From contig NZ_QJVC01000002.1 in assembly GCF_003219795.1 (NCBI RefSeq), positions 124,001 to 188,000 on the forward strand: a DNA stretch of 64,000 nt, read 5' to 3'. A program made the position numbers and the translations under genes. Below, in pieces: positions 16,904 to 24,789 of the stretch. Each line of letters opens with the position of its first letter. Position 1 is the stretch's first letter. Origin of the DNA: Arthrobacter psychrolactophilus. Lineage in GTDB: Bacteria; Actinomycetota; Actinomycetes; Actinomycetales; Micrococcaceae. The notes under the pieces are model-generated. The model searched no databases. It was not told the origin of the DNA and was given only the letters and a program-made list of their open reading frames with translations.

Positions 16904-18615
16904 ACGGTTTCGCTTTCACGCTGGGGTTGGGCTGGGGTCAGGGTCGGTGCGGGGTTGAACCAGAAATGGGAATCTCGCGCAGGTCCGCTCGGCACGGGGA
17001 CAGGTGGCTGGGGGAAGTCGCTGCGGTAGTGGGCTCCCACGGAGTTTTCCCGCACCAGAGCGGCCTGGACCAAGAGGTGTGCGACGAGTCGGAGGTTATT
17101 GTCTTCTGCCTCCTTGCGTCTTGTGCCTTGGGCTTCGGGGAGCGCTCCGGCCAACGCCGTTGCTGCCTGACGCAGCCCCGCGGCGTCTCGCACCACGCCG
17201 GCCTGGCTGCTCAGGAGATGGCGCAGTTCCGAGCGAGAGAGTTCAGCGCGGGTCACCGCACTCTCCGGCACAGTGCCCCCGGACAGCTCCCCACCGGGCA
17301 ACGTCCGCGGCACGATGGGGAGCGTGGGCCAGTGGGATGTGCCTGCGGCTGCCGCGGCGACGAAATCGGCGACGGCCCGGCGGCCAAAGACCAGGCCCTC
17401 GAGCAGCGAGTTCGAGGCCAGCCGATTGGCTCCATGGACACCCGTGCAGGCAGCTTCCCCCGCGGCGTAGAGGCCCGGGAGTGAGGATCGTCCGTCAAGG
17501 TCGGTGGCAATCCCTCCCATCCAGTAGTGAGCGGCCGGGGCCACGGGAAGCCATTGACGGCTCCAGTCAAAGCCCAGTGCCGCGGTGGCGGCGTCGATCG
17601 TGGGGAAACGCCGTGCCAGATAGCCCGGCCCCTGTGCCTCCTCGACACCCGTGGCGTCCAGATACACAGTGTCCTGGCCTGTTGCTGCCAGATGGGCCGC
17701 GATGCTGCGGGAGACCACGTCGCGCGGGGCGAGATCGCCCTCGGGGTGATAGCGCGGCATGAAGCGCTCACCGGCGCCATCGCGGAGCACGGCTCCGGCG
17801 CCACGCACGGCTTCTGAGATGAGGAAGTTGCTGCCCACCGCGAGCGCCGTGGGATGGAATTGGAAGTATTCCAAATCTCCCACGGTCGCCCCGGCGCGCC
17901 AGGCGAGAGCCACACCGTCGCCCGTGGCCACGGCAGGATTGGTGGTGAATTCAAAAAGCTGCCCGGCCCCTCCCGAGGCGAGCAGAACAGCGTCGGCACA
18001 CAGGGTGTGCCGCTCGTCTGCTGCGTTCAGGTACGCCAGGCCGGCGATGGCCGCGCGGTGCGAGGTCCCGGCGTCGTGCATCCCGTCCAGAGCAGCGTCC
18101 GTCCCCAGCAGCTCGGTCACAAAACAGTGCTCTAGGACCGTGATGAGGCCCAGTCCGGCGGCGTCACGGACGGCGGCGATGAGGCCGTCGGCAATCACGG
18201 CGCCCGTGGCGTCACCGCCGGCGTGCAAGATCCGGGCGGCCGAATGCGCTCCCTCGAGGCCCAGGGCACGCTTGCCTGTGGCGAGGTTGCGATCAAACAC
18301 CACGCCGAAGCGCTCGAGGGCGGCGATATCAGCGGCGGCCTCGGAGCACAGGATGCGCACCGCCTCGGGATCGCACTGCCCCGCACCGGCGACGAGGGTG
18401 TCGGCGATATGTGCCTGGACCGTGTCACCGGGGGCGGCGTCGTCGGGACCCAGCACGGCGCAGATGCCGCCCTGCGCGTGATGGGTGTTGCTCTGCGCCA
18501 GCGCGCCCTTCGTCAGGAGCGTCACGCGCATGCCCGACTCCGCGGCCAACAATGCCCCGTAGAGCCCGGCAATGCCGCTGCCCACCACTAACAGATGCGA
18601 GTTTTCGCTACGCAT
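16900..18615 (-). CDS. nadB: L-aspartate oxidase
   Basis: 571-residue flavoprotein that oxidises L-aspartate to iminoaspartate for NadA. N-terminal FAD motif VVGSGIAGLYGALLAAESG, then the THHAQGGICAVL segment, HSAARILHAGGDATG, DLEYFQFHPTAL, and HYWMGGIATDLDGRSSLPGLYAAGEAACTGVHGANRLASNSLLEGLVFG (cited in parts: HYWMGGIATD and GANRLASNSLLEGL) place it in the succinate dehydrogenase/aspartate oxidase family, with the LASNSLLEG form typical of NadB. The gene start overlaps the end of nadA by 8 bases. Confidence 0.96.
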   Translation of the reverse strand: MRSENSHLLVVGSGIAGLYGALLAAESGMRVTLLTKGALAQSNTHHAQGGICAVLGPDDAAPGDTVQAHIADTLVAGAGQCDPEAVRILCSEAAADIAALERFGVVFDRNLATGKRALGLEGAHSAARILHAGGDATGAVIADGLIAAVRDAAGLGLITVLEHCFVTELLGTDAALDGMHDAGTSHRAAIAGLAYLNAADERHTLCADAVLLASGGAGQLFEFTTNPAVATGDGVALAWRAGATVGDLEYFQFHPTALAVGSNFLISEAVRGAGAVLRDGAGERFMPRYHPEGDLAPRDVVSRSIAAHLAATGQDTVYLDATGVEEAQGPGYLARRFPTIDAATAALGFDWSRQWLPVAPAAHYWMGGIATDLDGRSSLPGLYAAGEAACTGVHGANRLASNSLLEGLVFGRRAVADFVAAAAAGTSHWPTLPIVPRTLPGGELSGGTVPESAVTRAELSRSELRHLLSSQAGVVRDAAGLRQAATALAGALPEAQGTRRKEAEDNNLRLVAHLLVQAALVRENSVGAHYRSDFPQPPVPVPSGPARDSHFWFNPAPTLTPAQPQRESETV

Positions 18616-19936
18616 GGGTGACGATCTTGGGCTTGGCGGCGAGCATGCGCTCGAGGGCGATGCGGGCGTTGACGGCGGTATCCTCCGGGACCGTGATCTG
18701 GTTGCGCACTTCTCCGGCCACGAGTCCCTCCAAGACCCAGGCGAGGTAGCCGGGGTGGATGCGGTACATCGTGGAGCAGGGGCAGATGACCGGGTCGAGG
18801 CAGAAGATGGTGTGCTGCGGGTACTGTGCCGCGAGCCGGTTCACCATATTGATCTCGGTGCCGATCGCGAAGGTGGTGCCCTCCGGGGCGGCCTGGATCG
18901 CCTTGAGGATGTAATCGGTGGAGCCGGCCTCATCCGCGGCATCGACGACCTCCATGGGGCATTCCGGATGCACGATCACGCGCACGCCCGGGAAGTCCAC
19001 ACGGGCCTGCTCGATCTGATTGACGGTGAATCGCTTGTGCACCGAGCAGAAGCCCTGCCACAACACCACCTTGGCCTGCTCCATGACGGCCTGCTCGTTG
19101 CCGCCCAAGGGGAGGCGCGGATTCCACAAAGGCATCTCTTCCAGCGGGACGCCCATGGCCTTGGCCGTGTTGCGCCCCAGGTGCTGATCGGGGAAGAACA
19201 GCACGCGCTGCCCCCGCTCAAACGCCCACTCAAGCACCGTGGCCGCGTTCGAGGACGTGCACACGATCCCGCCATGCTGGCCACAGAAGGCCTTGAGCGC
19301 GGCGGAAGAATTCATATAAGTGACGGGGATGACCGGAACTCGGCCCTCGGCGTCGGGCTCGGTGCCGTACAGCGCCTCCAACTCGGCCCAGCACGCCTCG
19401 ACCGAGGGCAGATCCGCCATATCCGCCATGGAGCAGCCTGCGGCCAGATTCGGCAGGATCACGCTCTGGTGGCTGCCGGAGAGCATATCGGCCGTCTCCG
19501 CCATGAAGTGCACGCCGCAAAACACGATCGCCTCGGCCTTGTCCCTAGTCTGTGCCGCATTGGCGAGCTGGAAGGAGTCCCCCACGAAGTCGGCAAACTC
19601 AATGACCTCATCGCGCTGGTAGAAATGCCCCAGAACGACGACGCGTTCCCCAAGTTCCGCCTTGGCGGTGAGAATGCGGTACTTAAGTTCGTCGTCGGAC
19701 GCGTCCTTGTACTCCTGAGGCAACTGGCCCTGGACAGGCGTCGCTGCCGGGGCCACATCCGCGTCCGAGGCGCCCGGTCCATACCCCGGAGTCCCCGCCA
19801 GCGCCTCGGCGAGGTCAAACTCCCAGGGCCCTTTCGCCAGATCGTCGTCGCAACTTTCCTGCGCGCGCCCGGGCACACCCAGCGGCAACGCCTGCTCGCG
19901 AGTGATGAGCTGAATAGTGGTATTCACAGATGACAT
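18608..19936 (-). CDS. nadA: Quinolinate synthase A ([4Fe-4S] enzyme)
   Basis: 442-residue enzyme that condenses iminoaspartate with dihydroxyacetone phosphate to quinolinate. The motifs carrying conserved Cys are CGVHFMAETADML, CSMADMA, VHPECPMEVVD and ICPCSTMYRIHPGYL. An N-terminal extension of about 80 residues precedes the catalytic core, as in other long actinobacterial NadA. I chose the ATG at 19936, eight bases after GGAG; a TTG at 19948 overlaps that ribosome-binding site. It begins 30 bases after the nrtR-type gene ends and overlaps nadB, so it is the first biosynthetic gene of the operon. Confidence 0.96.
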   Translation of the reverse strand: MSSVNTTIQLITREQALPLGVPGRAQESCDDDLAKGPWEFDLAEALAGTPGYGPGASDADVAPAATPVQGQLPQEYKDASDDELKYRILTAKAELGERVVVLGHFYQRDEVIEFADFVGDSFQLANAAQTRDKAEAIVFCGVHFMAETADMLSGSHQSVILPNLAAGCSMADMADLPSVEACWAELEALYGTEPDAEGRVPVIPVTYMNSSAALKAFCGQHGGIVCTSSNAATVLEWAFERGQRVLFFPDQHLGRNTAKAMGVPLEEMPLWNPRLPLGGNEQAVMEQAKVVLWQGFCSVHKRFTVNQIEQARVDFPGVRVIVHPECPMEVVDAADEAGSTDYILKAIQAAPEGTTFAIGTEINMVNRLAAQYPQHTIFCLDPVICPCSTMYRIHPGYLAWVLEGLVAGEVRNQITVPEDTAVNARIALERMLAAKPKIVTHA

Positions 19937-19966
19937 AGCGTGCTCCAAGGTATGAGGGTAAGTGGT

Positions 19967-20710
19967 TTAGTGGGCGGAAAACAGCGAGCCGGGTTGTTCG
20001 CCCTGGCGCTCGCCGGTGTAACGGTACAGGCGCGGCGGGCGATGCTTGCCGCCCTGGAGAAATTCGTCGGTGGCCTCGATGTGCGCCGCCTGTTTGAGCT
20101 GGCGGCGGAAGTTGGCCGGGTCGATGCTGCGATTGAGCACGGCCTCGTACACCTCACGCACCTGTGCCAGGGTGAACGTCTCGCCGAGCAAGTGGTAGGC
20201 GATGGAGCCGTACGCCATCTTGTTGCGCAGCCGCCACAGGGCGTAGTCCACGATCTCGTTGTGATCGAAGGCCAGCTCCTGCAGCCCGTCGGCCCGGAAC
20301 CACTTGACGTTCTCGGTTTCCTGCGCCAAATCGGCCTGTGTGGATTGCACCAAGGCCCAGTACACAATCGAGACCACACGCTGGCTGGGCGAACGGTGCA
20401 GACCGCCAAAGGCGTACAGCTGCTCGAGGTAATTCGGGGCCAGTCCTGTGGTTTCCTGTAGATTCCGGGCCGCGGCATCCTGGAGGGAGTCGGCTTGGGT
20501 CAGCGGGCCGCCGGGCAGGGCCCAGAGGTCCTTGAACGGTTCCCGGATCCGCCGCACGAGCGGCAGCCACAGGGTGGGGCGGCCACTATTCTCGCTAGGA
20601 CGCAGGGCAAAGATGACCGTGGAAAGAGCCAGCGCGGGAGGCAGGGCCGCCCGTTCGCTGATGTTCGCGGCGCTAAAACTCGTTGCGCCTGCCACTGCCA
20701 TTCGATCCAT
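19967..20710 (-). CDS. nrtR: NrtR-type regulator of NAD metabolism (Nudix plus winged helix)
   Basis: 247 residues. An N-terminal Nudix-like domain (about 27-145) is followed by a C-terminal winged-helix domain (about 160-235) with AYHLLGETFTLAQVREVYEAVL and DPANFRRQLKQ, the NrtR architecture. The Nudix box is degenerate: starting at GPLTQADSLQDAAARNLQ it lacks the Glu at the 'E' position and the REUxEE acidic residues, as expected for NrtR proteins that sense ADP-ribose without hydrolysing it. It heads nadA-nadB-nadC-desulfurase on the same strand and has a palindrome right upstream. NAD-linked repression is known for the family; for this protein it is inference. Confidence 0.88.
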   Translation of the reverse strand: MDRMAVAGATSFSAANISERAALPPALALSTVIFALRPSENSGRPTLWLPLVRRIREPFKDLWALPGGPLTQADSLQDAAARNLQETTGLAPNYLEQLYAFGGLHRSPSQRVVSIVYWALVQSTQADLAQETENVKWFRADGLQELAFDHNEIVDYALWRLRNKMAYGSIAYHLLGETFTLAQVREVYEAVLNRSIDPANFRRQLKQAAHIEATDEFLQGGKHRPPRLYRYTGERQGEQPGSLFSAH

Positions 20711-20728
20711 GTCGTTACCTTGTTCCTA

Positions 20729-20751
20729 GTTAAAGTCATTATGACTTGAAC
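20729..20751. promoter_or_regulatory. Probable NrtR operator at the head of the NAD operon
   Basis: A 23-bp palindrome centred on base 20740 has a perfect core AAGTCATTATGACTT (20733-20747) and flanks GTT/AAC with one mismatch in total. It ends 18 bases upstream of the nrtR start codon, where it could block the operon promoter. No second copy lies in front of nadA, which fits one transcript for all five genes. Binding by NrtR is inferred from position and symmetry. Confidence 0.7.
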
Positions 20752-20842
20752 TGATTCTACGACCGAATATCCCCGCTTCACAAATTAATCGACACACGCA
20801 GCCAGCATCCGAGACGGCGACTGGCTGGTGGCTGGGCACTCG

Positions 20843-20928
20843 CCGGGCAGGTACCGGCACGTGGGCCGGGTCCTCCGTGGGATAATTGAGGGCAAGGGCT
20901 CAACCACTGTTCCACGTGGCCTGCCCGG
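20843..20928 (+). promoter_or_regulatory. Structured region before the amino-acid permease gene
   Basis: CCGGGCAGG (20843-20851) and CACGTGG (20858-20864) are the reverse complements of CCTGCCCGG (20920-20928) and CCACGTG (20912-20918), in the right order to form a long interrupted stem. Between them lies TTGAG/CTCAA and a -10-like GATAAT (20881-20886). If transcription starts upstream this would be a folded leader; if it starts after GATAAT the repeat would be DNA-level only. No known riboswitch class was recognised. Confidence 0.4.
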
Positions 20929-20961
20929 TCACGTCGCTAAACAAGAAGGCCCAGCCACCCC

Positions 20962-22353
20962 ATGTTCCCGCAAACGCCAGCGCCCGCACCCGCCTCGACC
21001 GGGTTGAGTGCCTCACTCAAACAACGGCAGCTGACCATGATGGGATTGGGCAGCGCCATTGGTGCCGGGCTCTTCCTAGGTTCGGGCAAGGGCATCATGA
21101 CGGCCGGGCCCGCCGTTCTGATTTCTTACTTGGTCGCCGGCACCTTGATCATTTTGGTCATGTGGGCCCTGGGCGAGATGGCGGCCGCCAATCCCAACTC
21201 GGGCGCCTTCTCGGTGTACGCGGAAAAGGCCATGGGCAAGGTTGCCGGAGCCACGGTGGGCTGGTTGTGGTGGCTCCAACTCGTGGTCGTGATTGCCGCG
21301 GAAGCTCTCGGCGCGGCCCAGCTCCTGGTCACCGTGTGGCCGGTTTTGCCGTCATGGTTGCTGACGCTGATCTTCATGGTGGCCTTCACCGCCATCAACC
21401 TCTCCTCCGTGAAGAACTACGGAGAATTTGAGTTCTGGTTTGCCCTGCTCAAGGTCGCAGCGATCGTGCTCTTCCTCGCCTTTGGCGCCGCGCTGCTCTT
21501 GGGCTGGATTCCCGGGGCAGCCTCACCGGGCCTAAGTAACTTCACCGATCATGGCGGCTTCGCTCCCACTGGCATGGCCGGGATTACCACGGCCCTGTTC
21601 GTCGTGATCTTTGCCTTTGGTGGCACCGAAATAGTGGCGGTGGCCGCAGCGGAAACCGCAACCCCGGCCCGCAGCGTCGCCGTAGCCGTGCGCACCGTGG
21701 TGTGGCGCATCCTGGTGTTCTACGTGGGTTCCATCTTTGTCATCGCCGCTGTGCTTCCCTGGACCTCCGACGCTCTGGCCTCGCCCTTCGCCGGTGTCCT
21801 CAATGTTGCCGGGCTCCCGTGGGCCGGCACCGCCATCACCTTGATCGCCGTCGCAGCACTACTCTCGGCCTTGAACGCCAACCTCTACGGCGCCTCGCGC
21901 ATGATTTACTCGCTGTCCGAACGTCACGAAGCCCCGCAGCGACTGGCCGCGACCAACAAGCGCTCGGTGCCGGTTGCCGCCGTCATGGTTTCCGTGGCCT
22001 TCGGTTTCCTCACGGTGGTCCTGGACTTCTTCTACCCCGAGGTCATCCTCAATGCCTTGCTGAATTTGGTGGGCTCCACCTGCCTCCTGGTCTGGGGAAT
22101 GGCCTTGCTCTCGCAGTTCATCCTGCGCCGCCGCGCCGACCGTGCAGGCACCGAATTGCCGCTGCGGATGCGTGGTTTCCCGTATCTTTCGATCGCCGGA
22201 ATCGTGCTCTTGCTGGCCATCTTCGTGGTGGGCTTCAGCGATCCGATCAGCCGGGATCAGTTGCTGAGCACCTTTACGCTCGTGGCCGTCATCGCCGTCC
22301 TCAATGCGATCTTCCAGCGCCGACAGAAGACACGCGCCGCCGCACTCCGCTAG
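20962..22353 (+). CDS. Amino-acid permease (APC superfamily, AAT type)
   Basis: 463-residue integral membrane transporter with 12 predicted helices. The first-helix signature LGSAIGAGLFLGSGKGIMTAGPAV and MWALGEMAAANPNSGAFSVYAEKAMG match the amino-acid transporter family that includes the proline-specific, GABA and D-Ser/D-Ala/Gly permeases; FAFGGTEIVAVAAAET is the helix 6 region. Expected to be proton-coupled uptake of neutral amino acids; the exact substrate cannot be told. The gene is divergent from nrtR with about 250 bases between, part of which looks structured. Confidence 0.9.
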   Translation: MFPQTPAPAPASTGLSASLKQRQLTMMGLGSAIGAGLFLGSGKGIMTAGPAVLISYLVAGTLIILVMWALGEMAAANPNSGAFSVYAEKAMGKVAGATVGWLWWLQLVVVIAAEALGAAQLLVTVWPVLPSWLLTLIFMVAFTAINLSSVKNYGEFEFWFALLKVAAIVLFLAFGAALLLGWIPGAASPGLSNFTDHGGFAPTGMAGITTALFVVIFAFGGTEIVAVAAAETATPARSVAVAVRTVVWRILVFYVGSIFVIAAVLPWTSDALASPFAGVLNVAGLPWAGTAITLIAVAALLSALNANLYGASRMIYSLSERHEAPQRLAATNKRSVPVAAVMVSVAFGFLTVVLDFFYPEVILNALLNLVGSTCLLVWGMALLSQFILRRRADRAGTELPLRMRGFPYLSIAGIVLLLAIFVVGFSDPISRDQLLSTFTLVAVIAVLNAIFQRRQKTRAAALR

Positions 22354-22416
22354 CGCACAGTTTTCGCTATGGTTGACGTACGACGGCGGCACTGACCTCC
22401 GCGGGAAAGGTTGGCC

Positions 22417-23235
22417 ATGAATTCCGCCGGCAAACACACGGCTCCCCGAGCCCAGCACTCGACCGAAGGTTCCTCCGCGGGCCTGCATTCGGCAGTCTTC
22501 GAACCCGACTCCCCTGCCGCGTTACCCCCGGTCTTCCTCATCCATGGCTTCGCGTCCTCCATCGAGTTGAACTGGGTCAAGAGCGGATGGGTCAAGGCCC
22601 TCACGACGGCTGGCCGTCACGTCATCAGCGTTGACCTTCCCGGGCACGGCCACAGCCAGTCTCCCGTGGATCTGGATTCCTATACCCCGGGTAAGATCCG
22701 TGCCGATCTTTTGCAGATCCTCATTGACGAGGGCGTACGCCCGCTCAACCCGGCCGATCCCACCAGCGGCGTGGACCTCATTGGCTACTCGATGGGCTCA
22801 CGCCTGGCCTGGGAGTTCAGCGCAACGCAGCCCGAATTGGTACGTCGCGTGGTGCTGGGCGGGCCCAGCCCCAACGATCCCTTGGCCGACTTTGATCTCC
22901 GCGCCGCCCAGGACTTTCTCAATGACGGCACTCCCATCACCGACGAATCCACCGCCTGGCTGCTCAATATGGCCCAGCTCATCCCGTCCAACGACATCTT
23001 TGCGTTGTTGGCGCTGATCCAGGCCGTCAAGATGGAGCCCTTCGATCCCACGGACGCCGCACCCCGGATGCCTGTGCTCTTTGTGGCCGGGGAACTCGAT
23101 GACCGGGCGCAGAGCATGGACCGGCTAGCGGCGCTGGTCCACGACCCGCAAAAAGTCATCATCCCGGGGCGCAATCACAACAACACCGTGACGGCTCGCG
23201 GATTTAAAGACGCCGCGATCGCGTTTCTGGCCTAA
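22417..23235 (+). CDS. Alpha/beta hydrolase
   Basis: 272-residue cytoplasmic hydrolase of the alpha/beta fold. The oxyanion motif is FLIHGFASS, strand-loop VDLPGHGHSQSP follows, the nucleophile elbow is IGYSMGSRLAW (Ser), the acid is probably in VAGELDDRAQ, and the His is in PGRNHNNTV. Start ATG 22417 follows GGGAAAGG; a TTG six bases earlier is less likely. It follows the permease by 63 bases on the same strand. Substrate unknown. Confidence 0.88.
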   Translation: MNSAGKHTAPRAQHSTEGSSAGLHSAVFEPDSPAALPPVFLIHGFASSIELNWVKSGWVKALTTAGRHVISVDLPGHGHSQSPVDLDSYTPGKIRADLLQILIDEGVRPLNPADPTSGVDLIGYSMGSRLAWEFSATQPELVRRVVLGGPSPNDPLADFDLRAAQDFLNDGTPITDESTAWLLNMAQLIPSNDIFALLALIQAVKMEPFDPTDAAPRMPVLFVAGELDDRAQSMDRLAALVHDPQKVIIPGRNHNNTVTARGFKDAAIAFLA

Positions 23236-23250
23236 AACCCACCCATCACC

Positions 23251-23312
23251 CGTTGAGTCGTCACATCACGCCCTTCTGAGCGCTCAGAAGGGCGTGATGT
23301 GACGACTCAACG
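23251..23312. repeat. Perfect 62-bp palindrome between convergent genes (element B)
   Basis: Bases 23251-23281 are exactly complementary to 23282-23312, with no loop. It begins CGTTGAGTCGTCACATCACG and the centre is CTGAGC/GCTCAG. It fills the gap between the hydrolase (+) and the MFS gene (-). RNA from either strand would form a 29-bp or longer hairpin, so it may act as a two-way terminator, though there is no T tract. Of the four long repeats in this window it is the only one without a GCGAAAA motif. Confidence 0.85.
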
Positions 23313-23332
23313 CCCGGGACGGCAGGAAATCC

Positions 23333-24511
23333 CTAGCGATCCCGCTTCAGGCGCCCACGCAGGCTCACAGCAGCCACGAGACCCAAGACCAACAGCGTCG
23401 AGGCGGCCACAATCGGCACGATAAAGGCTGTGTGATAGCCCTGGTCCTGCGCCAGTGCTCCGGCGATGGAGCTGCCCAGCGCCGTGCCGGCCACGATGCC
23501 GCTGGCCAGCGCCGTCATGACGGTGCCCATCCACTGCGGCGGCGCCACAACGCTGCCCACGCTGAAGATGGTCACCATGGTGGGGCCAACAAAGAGGCCC
23601 ACGAGCAGCAAGACCCAGGCCATCTGTCCCAGCGAGGCGGGGACCAGGAACATGGCGGCGCCCGCGGCCATGAGGCCCGAGGCCAGGACCCAACGCCACG
23701 GGTAGCTGAATTTCGTGGGCCAATACGCCACCGAGAGTGCCGTCACGGCGGAGCTAGCCCCCATGATGGCGTACATGAGACCGGCCTGGTCCACGGAGCC
23801 GTAGACACCGGTAAAGGCCGAGAGGGCTGTTTGCGATGAGCCAAAGAAGGCTCCCATGCAGACCATGGCCGCAACGGGCACGGCAACGAGGAACCAATTG
23901 GGGCGTTCCGCGCTGACGTAACCCGTGTTGCCCACGGTGGTACTGGCCGGGCGTGCTCCCACGACGCGTTCGGTGGGATGCAGGGCGAACATGGTCACGA
24001 GGGTCAACGTCATTGCCGCGGCCAGCACGAGGGGCAGCCACGGGGCAACGAGTGAGGCAAGCAAGCCAACCAGCGCCGGGCCCAGAACGAAGGTGATTTC
24101 GTCCGCCGTTCCTTCCAGCGACAGCGCCGTGTCGACGAGCGGCCCCTGCTCCTTCGCGGGAAGCTTCTTACTCATCGCCATCCAGCGCACCCGCGACAGC
24201 GGACCCACCTGGGGCGAACTCGCACCGGAGAGCAGGGCGGTCGCCAAAACCGTCAAGGTCGCCGGGTCGCTGACGCTGGCTCCCTGCTCGGGCAGGAGCG
24301 TGTAGGCCAGGACCACAACAGCCGAAACCAGCAGCGCATTGATGACCGCGGCGACTAAAAGGATCCGTTTTTGGCCGAGGCGATCGGCAAAGTAGCCGGT
24401 CACGGGTGCACCGATCGCGGCACCGATGCCCACGGCTCCGGCGGCGAAACCGCCGATGGCGTAGGAATGGCTGGCCGTTGTGATGAGTGTCAGGACACCG
24501 ATCGTCAACAT
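23333..24511 (-). CDS. MFS transporter (start codon uncertain)
   Basis: Major-facilitator protein, 392 residues from the first ATG, about 11-12 membrane helices, with the loop motif GYFADRLGQKRIL. The gene almost surely starts further upstream: the frame is open to a stop before 24646 and encodes GGRYAALPRLAGTSYIPLG followed by LFARVPLAMLTIGVLTL, which completes the first membrane helix and looks like a normal N-terminus. That extension has no ATG, GTG or TTG; a CTG at 24646 would give 437 residues. A one-base frameshift that joins GTG 24656 to this frame is the alternative. Export substrate unknown. Confidence 0.8.
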   Translation of the reverse strand: MLTIGVLTLITTASHSYAIGGFAAGAVGIGAAIGAPVTGYFADRLGQKRILLVAAVINALLVSAVVVLAYTLLPEQGASVSDPATLTVLATALLSGASSPQVGPLSRVRWMAMSKKLPAKEQGPLVDTALSLEGTADEITFVLGPALVGLLASLVAPWLPLVLAAAMTLTLVTMFALHPTERVVGARPASTTVGNTGYVSAERPNWFLVAVPVAAMVCMGAFFGSSQTALSAFTGVYGSVDQAGLMYAIMGASSAVTALSVAYWPTKFSYPWRWVLASGLMAAGAAMFLVPASLGQMAWVLLLVGLFVGPTMVTIFSVGSVVAPPQWMGTVMTALASGIVAGTALGSSIAGALAQDQGYHTAFIVPIVAASTLLVLGLVAAVSLRGRLKRDR

Positions 24512-24789
24512 GGCCAGGGGTACGCGGGCAAATAAGCCCAGCGGAATATAACTCGTCCCGGCCAGTCGAGGCAGCGCCGCATAGCGCCCACCCTTCGCAG
24601 CGGGGGCGTTGGACAGGGGTGATTCTAGAGACGGCGAGGAGCTCAGCTACTTTCACTGCGTGCGCACGGAGCCCAAGGCTACGGCTCGAATGCGGCGGGT
24701 TGACGAGGGCGGCCTCTGTCCAGACCGGGCCTGTGTCACCGCACGGAAGGATCCCGACGGCGAACCACAGACCCTTGCAGTCTACCCGC

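Noticed and set aside
18572-19933. A 453-codon open frame on the plus strand opposite nadA
   Set aside because: NadA is unmistakable on the other strand, and this frame has no motifs or start signal.
20843-20928. Glycine or other known riboswitch before the amino-acid permease
   Set aside because: I could not match the conserved core of any known class, so only a structured region is reported.
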